Below are positions 1 through 9,006 of a stretch of 13,128 nt of DNA, in pieces; position 1 is the stretch's first letter; each line of letters begins with the position of its first letter. The notes beneath the pieces are model-generated. The model was given only the letters and a program-made list of their open reading frames with translations, made no database searches and was not told the DNA's origin. The DNA lies in assembly GCA_013695395.1 (NCBI GenBank), contig JACDAP010000140.1, forward strand, positions 1 to 13,128. Reading direction: 5' to 3'. A program made the position numbers and the translations under genes. The DNA is from Solirubrobacterales bacterium. GTDB lineage: Bacteria; Actinomycetota; Thermoleophilia; Solirubrobacterales; Solirubrobacteraceae.

Positions 1-74
1 TCGGACAAGCGATCGCCGCCTGGCTCTAGGTAGGGTCCGCCCGTGCCACGTCCCAGCCTGCCGGGCGTTCCGAC

Positions 75-947
75 GTGATCGCGCTCGAGCTCGACGACCT
101 CCGCGGGAGCTTCGGCTTCGGGGTGGCCGGGAACTTCGCGGGCCACCTCGAGCAGGCGGGGGAGGCGGGGGACTTCGTCGCGGTGGAGGCGGCCGCGCAG
201 GCGCCGAAGGGGATCTTCCCGTTCTACGCGCCGGGGTCGGGGACGTTCCTCGAGACGTTCCCGGTCGCGAGCGGGCGGCTCGAGAAGCCCGAATCCGACG
301 GACCCGTGAACCTGCAGATCGAGCCGGAGGTCGCGCTGCTCTGCCGCGTCGAGTACGACACCGCCGGGACCGTGAGCGCACTGCTGCCCCGCGCGGTCGC
401 GGCCTTCAACGACTGCTCCATCCGCCGAGAGGGCGCGGCCAAGATCAGCCACAAGAAGAACTGGGGCGCGGCCTCGAAGGGCTTGGCCACCCGCGCCTTC
501 CCGGTCGAGGAGCTCGCCGCCGACACCGCGACGCTGCGCCTCGCCTGCTTCCTGCGCCGCGACGGGGAGACGCACGCCTACGGGATCGACAGCGCGGTCC
601 TCGGCTACTCCTACTACGGCGAGCAGCTGCTCGACTGGATGGTCGACCGGCTCCGGGAGCAGCGCAGCGCGGACGGCACGCCGCTTGAGGACGTGGGCGC
701 GCTCCTGCTCGGCGCGGGGTGCCCGGCCGAGGTAGTCGTGGGCATCGGCGCCACTCGCTACACCGAGCTCGGCGCCTTCACCTATCTGGACGTCGGCGAC
801 ACGTCGGTCGTGGTGCTCTACGACGCGGCCGCCGCTGATCCGGAGCACGTCGCCGCGACGGTCGCCGACGGCCGGGAGGACGAGCTCGCCGCCGCCTCCG
901 TGCTGCGCCAGGTCGTCGTGGCGGGAGCTCCGGCGCCGCGGCTCTGA
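75..947 (+). CDS. DUF5718 family protein, function unknown
   Basis: A 290-residue soluble protein with a GTG start (bases 75-77) and a TGA stop. The pattern fits my memory of the DUF5718 family: an N-terminal GFGVAGNFAGHLEQ block (residues 14-27), APKGIFPFY (43-51), NLQIEPEVALLC (79-90), FNDCSIR (111-117), KKNWGAASKG (127-136), DSAVLGYSYY (172-181) and GATRYT near 225-230. The IEPEVAL and KNWG blocks are loosely reminiscent of the fumarylacetoacetate-hydrolase fold, but I see no proven catalytic site and claim no reaction. No signal peptide or membrane segment is visible. The last 40 or so residues are Ala/Asp/Val-rich and low in recognisable motifs. No strong Shine-Dalgarno sequence precedes the GTG, and no better in-frame start is evident. 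It converges on katG, so it is not in the furA-katG transcript. Family assignment is fairly confident; function is unknown. Confidence 0.8.
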   Translation: MIALELDDLRGSFGFGVAGNFAGHLEQAGEAGDFVAVEAAAQAPKGIFPFYAPGSGTFLETFPVASGRLEKPESDGPVNLQIEPEVALLCRVEYDTAGTVSALLPRAVAAFNDCSIRREGAAKISHKKNWGAASKGLATRAFPVEELAADTATLRLACFLRRDGETHAYGIDSAVLGYSYYGEQLLDWMVDRLREQRSADGTPLEDVGALLLGAGCPAEVVVGIGATRYTELGAFTYLDVGDTSVVVLYDAAAADPEHVAATVADGREDELAAASVLRQVVVAGAPAPRL

Positions 948-970
948 GCTCGGACGGCAGCCGCGAGCGG

Positions 971-993
971 CGTCGTGCGTGGAGCCCACGACG
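971..993 (+). terminator. Hairpin after the DUF5718 gene, possible terminator
   Basis: CGTCGTG (971-977) and CACGACG (987-993) form a 7-bp perfect inverted repeat with a 9-nt loop, starting 23 nt after the TGA at 947. No T-run follows, as is common in high-GC actinobacteria. The terminator role is inferred from position only. Confidence 0.35.
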
Positions 994-1009
994 AGGACGA
1001 CGAGGTCGG

Positions 1010-1045
1010 GTCGGGGTCGGCCACCGTCTCCGGCGCCGCCCCGAC
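1010..1045 (-). terminator. Hairpin after katG, possible terminator
   Basis: GTCGGGGTCGGC (1010-1021) pairs with GCCGCCCCGAC (1035-1045). Eleven pairs form if one T (1017) is bulged, with a 13-nt loop. The structure begins 8 nt beyond the katG stop on the minus strand, so it is well placed to end the katG transcript. It has no T-run. With the 971-993 hairpin it fills the 106-bp convergent gap. Confidence 0.4.
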
Positions 1046-1053
1046 CCTCCCGC

Positions 1054-3754
<2,701 letters not shown>

Positions 3755-3756
3755 AG

Positions 3757-3773
3757 TCTGGAGTGATTCCAGA
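3757..3773 (-). promoter_or_regulatory. Candidate FurA operator/promoter palindrome
   Basis: TCTGGAGTGATTCCAGA is a 6-5-6 inverted repeat (arms 3757-3762 and 3768-3773), ending 2 bp before the furA ATG. It is more AT-rich than its surroundings and lies where a furA promoter should be. On the minus strand a TACTCT hexamer (3776-3771) overlaps one arm and could act as a -10 box, giving a very short or absent leader. Fur-family regulators bind dyads of this kind, and autoregulation is usual for furA-katG. That FurA binds here is inference. Confidence 0.5.
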
Positions 3774-3897
3774 GTACGGTTTCCGCCGGCAAGCTCGCGC
3801 CCCGTCCGGTGAACGACCGGGTGGGCGGGACCTGCAGCTCGATGTCGGCGCACGGGTCGGCATGGGTATGGGCTGGCGGATGCGAGCGGGCGGATAG

Positions 3898-5160
3898 ATG
3901 GCGGATCTCGGACTCCTGGCGGCGGTGCTCTTCGCCTACGGCCTGCTCTCGCGACGGCTCGACAGCCTCGCGGTGACCGCCCCGATGGTGTTCGTCGGCG
4001 CGGGCATCGTGCTCGGCCCCGGCGTGCTCGGCCTGACCCGGATCGAGCTGACCGGTGAGACCGGGCTGCTCGTGGCGGAGATCGCCCTGGTGATCGTGCT
4101 CTTCGCCGACGCCGCCCGGCTCGACCTCCGTGTCCTGCGCGGGGACAGCAACCTGCCCGCCCGGCTGCTCGGAGTCGGCATGCCCCTGACGATCGGGTTG
4201 GGGGTCCTCAGCGGTGCTCTGCTGCTCGAGCGGATCGAACTGTGGGAGGCCGCCATCATCGCGGCGGTGCTGGCCCCGACCGACGCCGCGCTCGGCCAGG
4301 TCGTGGTCTCGAGCCCCGGCGTCCCGCAACGCGTCCGCCAGGCGCTGAACGTCGAGAGCGGGCTCAACGACGGCCTCTCGATCCCCTTCCTGTTCCTGTT
4401 CGTCGGGCTCGCCGTCGCCGGAGCGGAGGTGACTGCGACCGGCTGGGTGGCCTTCGCCGGCGCGCAGATCGGGTTCGGGGCGGGCGTGGGTGCGCTCGTC
4501 GGCCTCGTCGGCGGGGCGCTGTACCGGCGGGCCGTCGAAACGAAGATGATGACCGGGACCTTCGAGCAGCTTGCGATGGTCGCCCTGGCCGTGGGGACGT
4601 GGGCGCTGGCCGAGAGCGTCGGCGGCAACGGCTTCATCGGCGCGTTCGTCGCCGGCCTGGTCACCGGGCGGATCGTCCCGAGTTGCGGCGAGCAGATCCT
4701 CGACTTCGTCCTGGACGAGGGTCAGCTCATCACCCTCTCGGTCTTCTTCATCTTCGGGGCCAGCGCGATCGGCTTCCTCGAGGCGGCTGACTGGACGGTG
4801 CTGATCTACGGATTCGCCAGCCTGACGGTCGTGCGGATGCTGCCGGTCGCGATCGCCCTGATCGGCACCGGGCTGCGCGTGAGCACGGTCAGCTTCCTCG
4901 CCTGGTTCGGCCCCCGTGGCCTCGCGTCGATCATCCTGGCGCTGGTGGTCGTCGAGGAGGAGCCCGACCTGCCGGCCCTCGACGTGGTGCTCGCCGCGAT
5001 GACCGTCACCGTCCTTGCGAGCATCGTCCTCCACGGGCTGACCGCACGCCCGCTGGTGCGGGCCTACACGAGGCGGATCGAGGCCCAGCCGGGGGCCGGG
5101 GCTGAACGCGAGACGGTTCTCGATCTGCCTATCCGGGGAAGGGCGAGCACGTCGACATGA
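3898..5160 (+). CDS. CPA1-family cation/proton antiporter (Na+/H+ or K+/H+ type)
   Basis: A 420-residue polytopic membrane protein made almost wholly of hydrophobic segments (roughly 12 from residue 5 to 380) with a short hydrophilic C-tail. Diagnostic CPA1/NhaP-like motifs are LGPGVLGL (39-46), LFADAARLDL (68-77), APTDAALG (126-133), ESGLNDGLSIP (153-163, with the ion-binding N157-D158 pair) and GPRGLASI (338-345). It should exchange a monovalent cation for protons across the plasma membrane, serving pH and salt homeostasis; the ion cannot be read from sequence. No large regulatory RCK/TrkA-C domain follows, unlike some relatives. The ATG comes immediately after an in-frame TAG (3895-3897), so this is the earliest possible start in this frame. 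The Shine-Dalgarno is poor (GGGCGGA). That TAG also ends a possible 11-codon leader ORF. The gene diverges from furA and converges on the acyltransferase. Confidence 0.92.
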   Translation: MADLGLLAAVLFAYGLLSRRLDSLAVTAPMVFVGAGIVLGPGVLGLTRIELTGETGLLVAEIALVIVLFADAARLDLRVLRGDSNLPARLLGVGMPLTIGLGVLSGALLLERIELWEAAIIAAVLAPTDAALGQVVVSSPGVPQRVRQALNVESGLNDGLSIPFLFLFVGLAVAGAEVTATGWVAFAGAQIGFGAGVGALVGLVGGALYRRAVETKMMTGTFEQLAMVALAVGTWALAESVGGNGFIGAFVAGLVTGRIVPSCGEQILDFVLDEGQLITLSVFFIFGASAIGFLEAADWTVLIYGFASLTVVRMLPVAIALIGTGLRVSTVSFLAWFGPRGLASIILALVVVEEEPDLPALDVVLAAMTVTVLASIVLHGLTARPLVRAYTRRIEAQPGAGAERETVLDLPIRGRASTST

Positions 5161-5185
5161 CGGTGCACGGCCGCGCCACGAGCGC

Positions 5186-5218
5186 GGGACGGACCTCTGA
5201 GAACGTGCGGTCCGTCCC
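5186..5218. terminator. Strong hairpin between convergent genes, likely bidirectional terminator
   Basis: GGGACGGACC (5186-5195) and GGTCCGTCCC (5209-5218) are a perfect 10-bp inverted repeat with a 13-nt loop. It sits in the 85-bp gap between the antiporter stop (5160) and the acyltransferase stop (5246). A C-run rather than a T-run follows on the plus strand. Position and perfect pairing support a terminator usable from both sides. Confidence 0.6.
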
Positions 5219-5245
5219 CCGGGTCGCGGCCGCCTCGGGATGTCC

Positions 5246-5950
5246 CTACGCATCGCCGAGCCCGGCGTAGCGTGCGCGGACCCGGTCGAAGATGGTCTGC
5301 GCCGCCTCGCGTGCTTGCTCGCGTGAGGGTTCCTCGACCCGGTCGAGGGTGAGCGGCGCGCCGTAGCTCACGCGGATCTGCGGGAAGCGCCCGCGACGCC
5401 AGCCGCGCACGTCCAGCGAGCCGTGGATCGCGGCGGGAACGACGGGCGCGCCGGACTGGAGCGCGAGCCGCCCGATGCCGGAGCGCGGCTCGCCAAGCCC
5501 GCCGCTGCGCGAGCGCCCGCCTTCGGCGTACATGCCGACGCAGCCGCCGGCGGCCAGCAGCATCCGTGCGGTCGCGAACGCCTCCTCGTCCTGGTGGCCG
5601 CGGCGGACCGGGAAATGCCCCGCGTTCTGGAAGACGTACGAGAGCACCGGGTTGTTCCCGAAGAACGAGGACTTCGACATGAACCGGATCTCCCGCTGCA
5701 GCCTGGCGCCGACGAAGAAGTGGTCCATGTTCGAGAAGTGGTTCGGCGCGAGGATCACGGGCCCGTCGGCGGGGACGTGCTCGAGTCCGTCGACCCGCAT
5801 CCGGTAGAGGCCGAGCGCGACCGGCGTGGCGAAGATGCGGGCGGCGGTGTAGGTCCAGCCGGGCTCGTGGCTGCGGGCGTGGGCGTGGAAGGGCGCCATC
5901 GCCTCCGCGGGGCGCTCGTCGCGGTAGACCTGCGGGCGGATGTCGGGCAT
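5246..5950 (-). CDS. PlsC-like 1-acyl-glycerol-3-phosphate acyltransferase
   Basis: A 234-residue member of the lysophosphatidate acyltransferase family, which transfers an acyl group to the sn-2 position of lysophosphatidic acid in membrane phospholipid synthesis. The family's four blocks occur in order: the catalytic H-x4-D motif in NHFSNMDHFF (H71, D76), FPVRRG (113-118), EGGRSRSG (143-150, in place of the common EGTRS) and VVPAAIHG (170-177). A weakly hydrophobic stretch near 36-48 could sit on the membrane. The exact acceptor cannot be assigned, because family members also act on other lysophospholipids. The ATG start is well supported by AGGAGAGG (5966-5959) 8 nt upstream. It follows the LVIVD gene by 45 bp on the same strand, with a 7-bp hairpin directly before its ribosome binding site. 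Confidence 0.9.
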   Translation of the reverse strand: MPDIRPQVYRDERPAEAMAPFHAHARSHEPGWTYTAARIFATPVALGLYRMRVDGLEHVPADGPVILAPNHFSNMDHFFVGARLQREIRFMSKSSFFGNNPVLSYVFQNAGHFPVRRGHQDEEAFATARMLLAAGGCVGMYAEGGRSRSGGLGEPRSGIGRLALQSGAPVVPAAIHGSLDVRGWRRGRFPQIRVSYGAPLTLDRVEEPSREQAREAAQTIFDRVRARYAGLGDA

Positions 5951-5968
5951 GGCGCGAGCCTCTCCTAT

Positions 5969-5989
5969 CCGCGTGGCACTGTCACGCGG
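5969..5989 (-). other. Intergenic hairpin before the acyltransferase ribosome binding site
   Basis: CCGCGTG (5969-5975) and CACGCGG (5983-5989) form a 7-bp perfect stem with a 7-nt loop. On the minus strand it begins 6 nt after the LVIVD gene stop codon and ends 2 nt before the AGGAGAGG of the acyltransferase gene. It could be a weak terminator, an mRNA stability element or chance; there is no T-run. Confidence 0.35.
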
Positions 5990-5995
5990 CGCGGC

Positions 5996-7738
5996 TCAGG
6001 CGGTGCGGCCGCGGCAGGTCTTGAAGCGCCGGATCTGCGTCACCGTGCGACCGCTCCGCGTCTGTCCCCGGACCTTCACGGTCACGGTACGCGCGGGTCG
6101 GCCGCGCAGGTCGATCCGGGCGGTGAGGCGACCCTTGCTCCGGCGCACAGCCGCGCGCTTGCCGAGGTAGCGGACGGTGGCGCGGCGCATCGCCCGCGGC
6201 AGGCGGATCGTGAACCGGCGCTTGGAGATGCACCGCGCCGTCTCGCGCTCCGGCCAGGCCGCCTCGTCGAGATGGAGCACGTAGAGGCCGGAGGTCGCGT
6301 CGGTGTACCAGACGTCGCGACGAGCGACGTCGAAGGCGGGCTGGGAGAACGCGAAGTTCCCTTCCTGGCCGGGGGCGGCTCCCTCCTTCGGCGGAGCGAC
6401 GAAGTAGGCCGATTCGCGCGGATTCGCCGGATCGCGAATGTCGAACACGCGCAGCCCGGAGTTGAGGAAGGAACAGGCGACGATCGTCGGCTCCTCCTGA
6501 GTCGGCGCCGCGCAGTAGTGGGCGCCGTAGCCGAGCGCCTTGTTCGGGACGGGGAACGGGTCGCCGTTCACCTGGCGGTGGACCTCGGGCATGTTGACCT
6601 CGAGGCGCAGGTCGGAGGCGATCCGCGGGCGGGCGGGATCGGTGATGTCGATCAGCCGGGCCGCGCCGGCCTTGTCGTCGAGGGTGAGCGGGTTGAAGCG
6701 GAACGCGAACTCGTCGAACTCGAGCAGGAAGGGCTTCCCGCCGAGCGTCAGCGGCACGGTGTTCTGCGGGATCGAGACGCTCTCCCAGGTGCTGCGGCTG
6801 ATCTGGCGGACCTGTGGGGCGGGCCTCCGGTCCTGGATCTCGGAGACGTCGAGGATTCCGAGGTTCCCGTTGATCGTGTCGGTCTGGTACATCGTCCTGC
6901 CGTCGTCCGAGAAGTTCAGCCCGTGGGAGTAGAAGTTGCCTTCCCAGACGACGTAGGGGAACCTCGGATCGCGCACGTCGTAGGCGGTGATCCTTCCCAC
7001 CCCGCCCGCGACCCAGAACGTGTTGCCGTCGGGGGAGAAGCCGCTCTCGTGGCCGAAGATCGACAGGGAGATCGACTGGAGGACCGGGCGGCGGCAGTCG
7101 GCGCTCACGTCGTAGACGTCGAGCGTGCCGGGGGCGGTCAGCGCGGTGCCGGTCGCGGCGCCGAGCAGGCCGCGCTTCGCGTTGAGGTTCAGGGACTCGT
7201 GCGGCGAGAGCATCCCGGGGGTGAGCAGCGTGTCGGTGCGGACCGGCTTGGTCGGGTCGCTCATGTCGAGGACGACGACGCCCTGCGTGGGGGCGGCGGC
7301 GAGGCTGACGAGGTTGGCCGGGGAGCCGAGGGAGGAGTCGTAATAGGCGCAGACGCGGCCGGCGCGATCCTCGTAGCGCCAGACGCGGAAGCCGCCCGGT
7401 GTGTCGAAGCGCCCCGTCACCGTCGTGTTGCAGGTCCAGCCGCGGTCGGCCTGCTCGCTGGCCACCGCCTCCGCGGAGACGCGGCCCTGGATCGGATCCT
7501 CGAGCGGCTCGGAGCCCGGGCCGCACCGCGCCTCGGGGACGGGCGCGAGCTTCGGATGCGGGATGAGCGCGGCCGGGGCGGTGGGGAGGAACTGGCCGCC
7601 GGTGAGCGCGAGCGCCGCCTCGAGGTCGTTGGCGGGGAGCGTGGGGCCGGTGAGCTGCGCGCTCGCCGGTGCGACCGCGATGAGCAGCAGCGCTGCTGAG
7701 AGCGCCGCCGCCTGCCCGGTTCGCCGCCCCCGCGTCAT
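5996..7738 (-). CDS. Secreted LVIVD-repeat (beta-propeller-like) protein
   Basis: A 580-residue exported protein. The ATG at 7738 is preferred over an upstream ATG at 7828 because it puts a clean Sec signal peptide at the N-terminus: basic MTRGRRTG, hydrophobic AAALSAALLLIAVA, then ASA before Q28. The mature part has LVIVD-type blade strands, seen as GVVVLDMSDPTKPVRTDTL (153-171), LDVYDV, GRITAYDVRDPRFP, GNLGILDVSEI, AARLIDITDPARPRIASDL (359-377) and SGLRVFDIRDPANPRESAYF (427-446), interspersed with propeller-like FSPDGNTFWVAG and FSDDGRTMYQTD. Residues 503-575 form a separate basic tail bounded by C503 and C575 (RRFTIRLP, RIDLRGRP, RSGRTVTQ). I associate this tail with secreted Thermoleophilia proteins. 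No catalytic motif is visible. A binding or cell-surface role is likely but unproven. A paired palindrome lies 49 bp upstream, and the acyltransferase gene follows 45 bp downstream. Confidence 0.85.
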   Translation of the reverse strand: MTRGRRTGQAAALSAALLLIAVAPASAQLTGPTLPANDLEAALALTGGQFLPTAPAALIPHPKLAPVPEARCGPGSEPLEDPIQGRVSAEAVASEQADRGWTCNTTVTGRFDTPGGFRVWRYEDRAGRVCAYYDSSLGSPANLVSLAAAPTQGVVVLDMSDPTKPVRTDTLLTPGMLSPHESLNLNAKRGLLGAATGTALTAPGTLDVYDVSADCRRPVLQSISLSIFGHESGFSPDGNTFWVAGGVGRITAYDVRDPRFPYVVWEGNFYSHGLNFSDDGRTMYQTDTINGNLGILDVSEIQDRRPAPQVRQISRSTWESVSIPQNTVPLTLGGKPFLLEFDEFAFRFNPLTLDDKAGAARLIDITDPARPRIASDLRLEVNMPEVHRQVNGDPFPVPNKALGYGAHYCAAPTQEEPTIVACSFLNSGLRVFDIRDPANPRESAYFVAPPKEGAAPGQEGNFAFSQPAFDVARRDVWYTDATSGLYVLHLDEAAWPERETARCISKRRFTIRLPRAMRRATVRYLGKRAAVRRSKGRLTARIDLRGRPARTVTVKVRGQTRSGRTVTQIRRFKTCRGRTA

Positions 7739-7787
7739 TCCGTTAGCCCTACCACGCGGCGAGCTCGCTCGGCAAGGAACGCACCAC

Positions 7788-7839
7788 GACAGCGGGCGTG
7801 GAATCGTGTCGTGTGCACCCGTTTCCACGCCGGGAGTTC
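7788..7839. repeat. Paired palindromic repeat, locus 1, unit 1
   Basis: A 52-bp unit starting GACAGCGGGCGTG and ending CGCCGGGAGTTC. Its core (7795-7831) is two 15-nt arms around a 7-nt loop, and GGCGTGGAATCGTGT pairs at 13 of 15 positions with ACCCGTTTCCACGCC. By hand comparison it matches the first unit at the other locus (11067-11118) at 44 of 52 positions, with most differences in the loop and inner stem. It lies between two same-strand genes and overlaps neither. Confidence 0.9.
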
Positions 7840-7847
7840 AACGCGCG

Positions 7848-7899
7848 AACAGCGGGCGTGCAAACGCGTCCCCTGCACCCCGTTCCACGCCCGGAGTTC
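7848..7899. repeat. Paired palindromic repeat, locus 1, unit 2
   Basis: The second 52-bp unit, exactly 60 bp after the first, with an 8-bp spacer (7840-7847). It starts AACAGCGGGCGTG and ends CACGCCCGGAGTTC, with its core at 7855-7891. Its arms pair less well than those of the other units (GGCGTGCAAACGCGT against ACCCCGTTCCACGCC). It begins 15 nt beyond the aldo/keto reductase stop codon on the minus strand, so it could also help end that transcript. Confidence 0.9.
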
Positions 7900-7914
7900 C
7901 AGCGTGGGGGAGGC

Positions 7915-8973
7915 TCAGGCCAGCCCGCTCGGGCGCCTGCGCCGCGCGGCCTCCTCGGTGAAGACCGAGCCGTAGAGCGCGTCGTCCTGGCCGAGGGTGA
8001 CCCCGGGCGGGACGATCACGTCGATCCTGTCGAGCACGTCCTTCGACAGCACGACGTCGCCGGCGCCGAGCTGGGACTCCAGCTGCTCCATCGTGCGTGG
8101 GCCGATGATCGGCGCGGTGATCGCGGGATGGGCGAGCGTGAAGGCCAGGGCCATATGGATGAGTGAGATGCCCGCCTCCTCGGCGAGCTGCGCGAGCGCG
8201 TCGGCGGCCTCGAGCTTGTCCGCGTTCGCGCCTGAGTCCTTCTCCATCCGACCGCCCGTCATCGAGGCCCGGTGGCTCTCCGGCGCCTCCTGCCCCTTGC
8301 GGTAGCGGCCGGTCAGCCAGCCGCCGGCGAGCGGGCTCCAGGGGATGACGCCCATGCCGAAGTCCGCGCAGACGGGGAGCACGTCGCGCTCGATCTCGCG
8401 CGTGAGGATCGAGTAGGGAGGCTGCTCGGTGACGTAGCGGCCGAGCATCCGCTTCTCGCTCGTCCAGTGCGCGCGGACGATCTCGTGGGCGGGAAACGTC
8501 GAGCAGCCGAAGGCGCGGATCTTCCCGGCCCGCTGAAGGTCGGTGAGGACGCCGAGCGTCTCCTCGTGGTCGGTGTCCGGCTCGTGACGATGCATCTGGT
8601 AGAGGTCGATCCAGTCGGTCTGCAGGCGCTCCAGCGAGCTCTCGACCTCCTTGGTGATCCATCGGCGCGAGTTGCCGCGGCGGTTCGTGCCCCCGTCCTT
8701 CTCTCCCATCTGGCCGTGCGCCTTGGTCGCGAGGATCACCTCGTCGCGGCGGGCGCCCGTCAGGGCCTTGCCGAGGATCTCCTCCGACTCGCCCTGCGCA
8801 TAGATGTCCGCGGTGTCGACGAAGTTGATCCCCGCGTCGAGCGCCGCGTGGATGATCCGAACCGACTCGTCGTGGTCCTTCTCACCCCAGGCGCCGAACA
8901 TCATCGTCCCGAGGCAGAGGGTGCTCACGGACATGCCGGTGCGGCCGAGATCTCGCTGTTCCATGCTCGCCAT
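7915..8973 (-). CDS. Aldo/keto reductase family oxidoreductase
   Basis: A 352-residue cytoplasmic NADPH-dependent carbonyl reductase of the (beta/alpha)8-barrel aldo/keto reductase superfamily. The catalytic tetrad is complete: D53 and Y58 in FVDTADIY, K84 in ATKAHG and H128 in LYQMHRHEPD. PWSPLAGGWLTGR (211-223) and PIIGPRTMEQLESQL (288-302) are the usual C-terminal cofactor-binding blocks. The sequence resembles YdjG/Tas-like and mycothiol-era actinobacterial reductases, but the substrate cannot be inferred. The frame is open up to 8997. The ATG at 8973 and the ATG at 8964 (three codons later) are both plausible: AGGAG ends 2 nt before the first and 11 nt before the second. It follows the kinase-fusion gene by about 33 bp on the same strand, suggesting co-transcription. 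A paired palindrome lies just past its stop. Confidence 0.92.
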   Translation of the reverse strand: MASMEQRDLGRTGMSVSTLCLGTMMFGAWGEKDHDESVRIIHAALDAGINFVDTADIYAQGESEEILGKALTGARRDEVILATKAHGQMGEKDGGTNRRGNSRRWITKEVESSLERLQTDWIDLYQMHRHEPDTDHEETLGVLTDLQRAGKIRAFGCSTFPAHEIVRAHWTSEKRMLGRYVTEQPPYSILTREIERDVLPVCADFGMGVIPWSPLAGGWLTGRYRKGQEAPESHRASMTGGRMEKDSGANADKLEAADALAQLAEEAGISLIHMALAFTLAHPAITAPIIGPRTMEQLESQLGAGDVVLSKDVLDRIDVIVPPGVTLGQDDALYGSVFTEEAARRRRPSGLA

Positions 8974-9006
8974 GTCTCCTGACCGCGAGAGCGGCAAACG
9001 CTCAGC

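Noticed and set aside
3806..3820. CCGGT-N5-ACCGG dyad between furA and the antiporter
   Set aside because: The 5-bp GC arms are too short to separate from chance. It is noted only because its 5-bp gap matches the stronger dyad nearby.
5423..7699. A 758-codon open frame opposite the acyltransferase and LVIVD genes
   Set aside because: It spans two convincing minus-strand genes and has no recognisable motif; it is a GC-driven shadow.
7759..7768. GCGAGCTCGC perfect palindrome upstream of the LVIVD gene
   Set aside because: Ten bases of pure-GC-leaning palindrome are expected by chance in DNA of this composition, and nothing else supports a site here.
7788..7899. The tandem repeats considered as a minimal CRISPR array
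   Set aside because: The 8-bp spacers are far too short, the 52-bp units are diverged from one another, both sites have only two units, and no cas gene is nearby.
7798..8166. Small plus-strand open frames running through the palindromes
   Set aside because: They continue antisense into the aldo/keto reductase gene, and the repeat itself shows no codon structure or family match.
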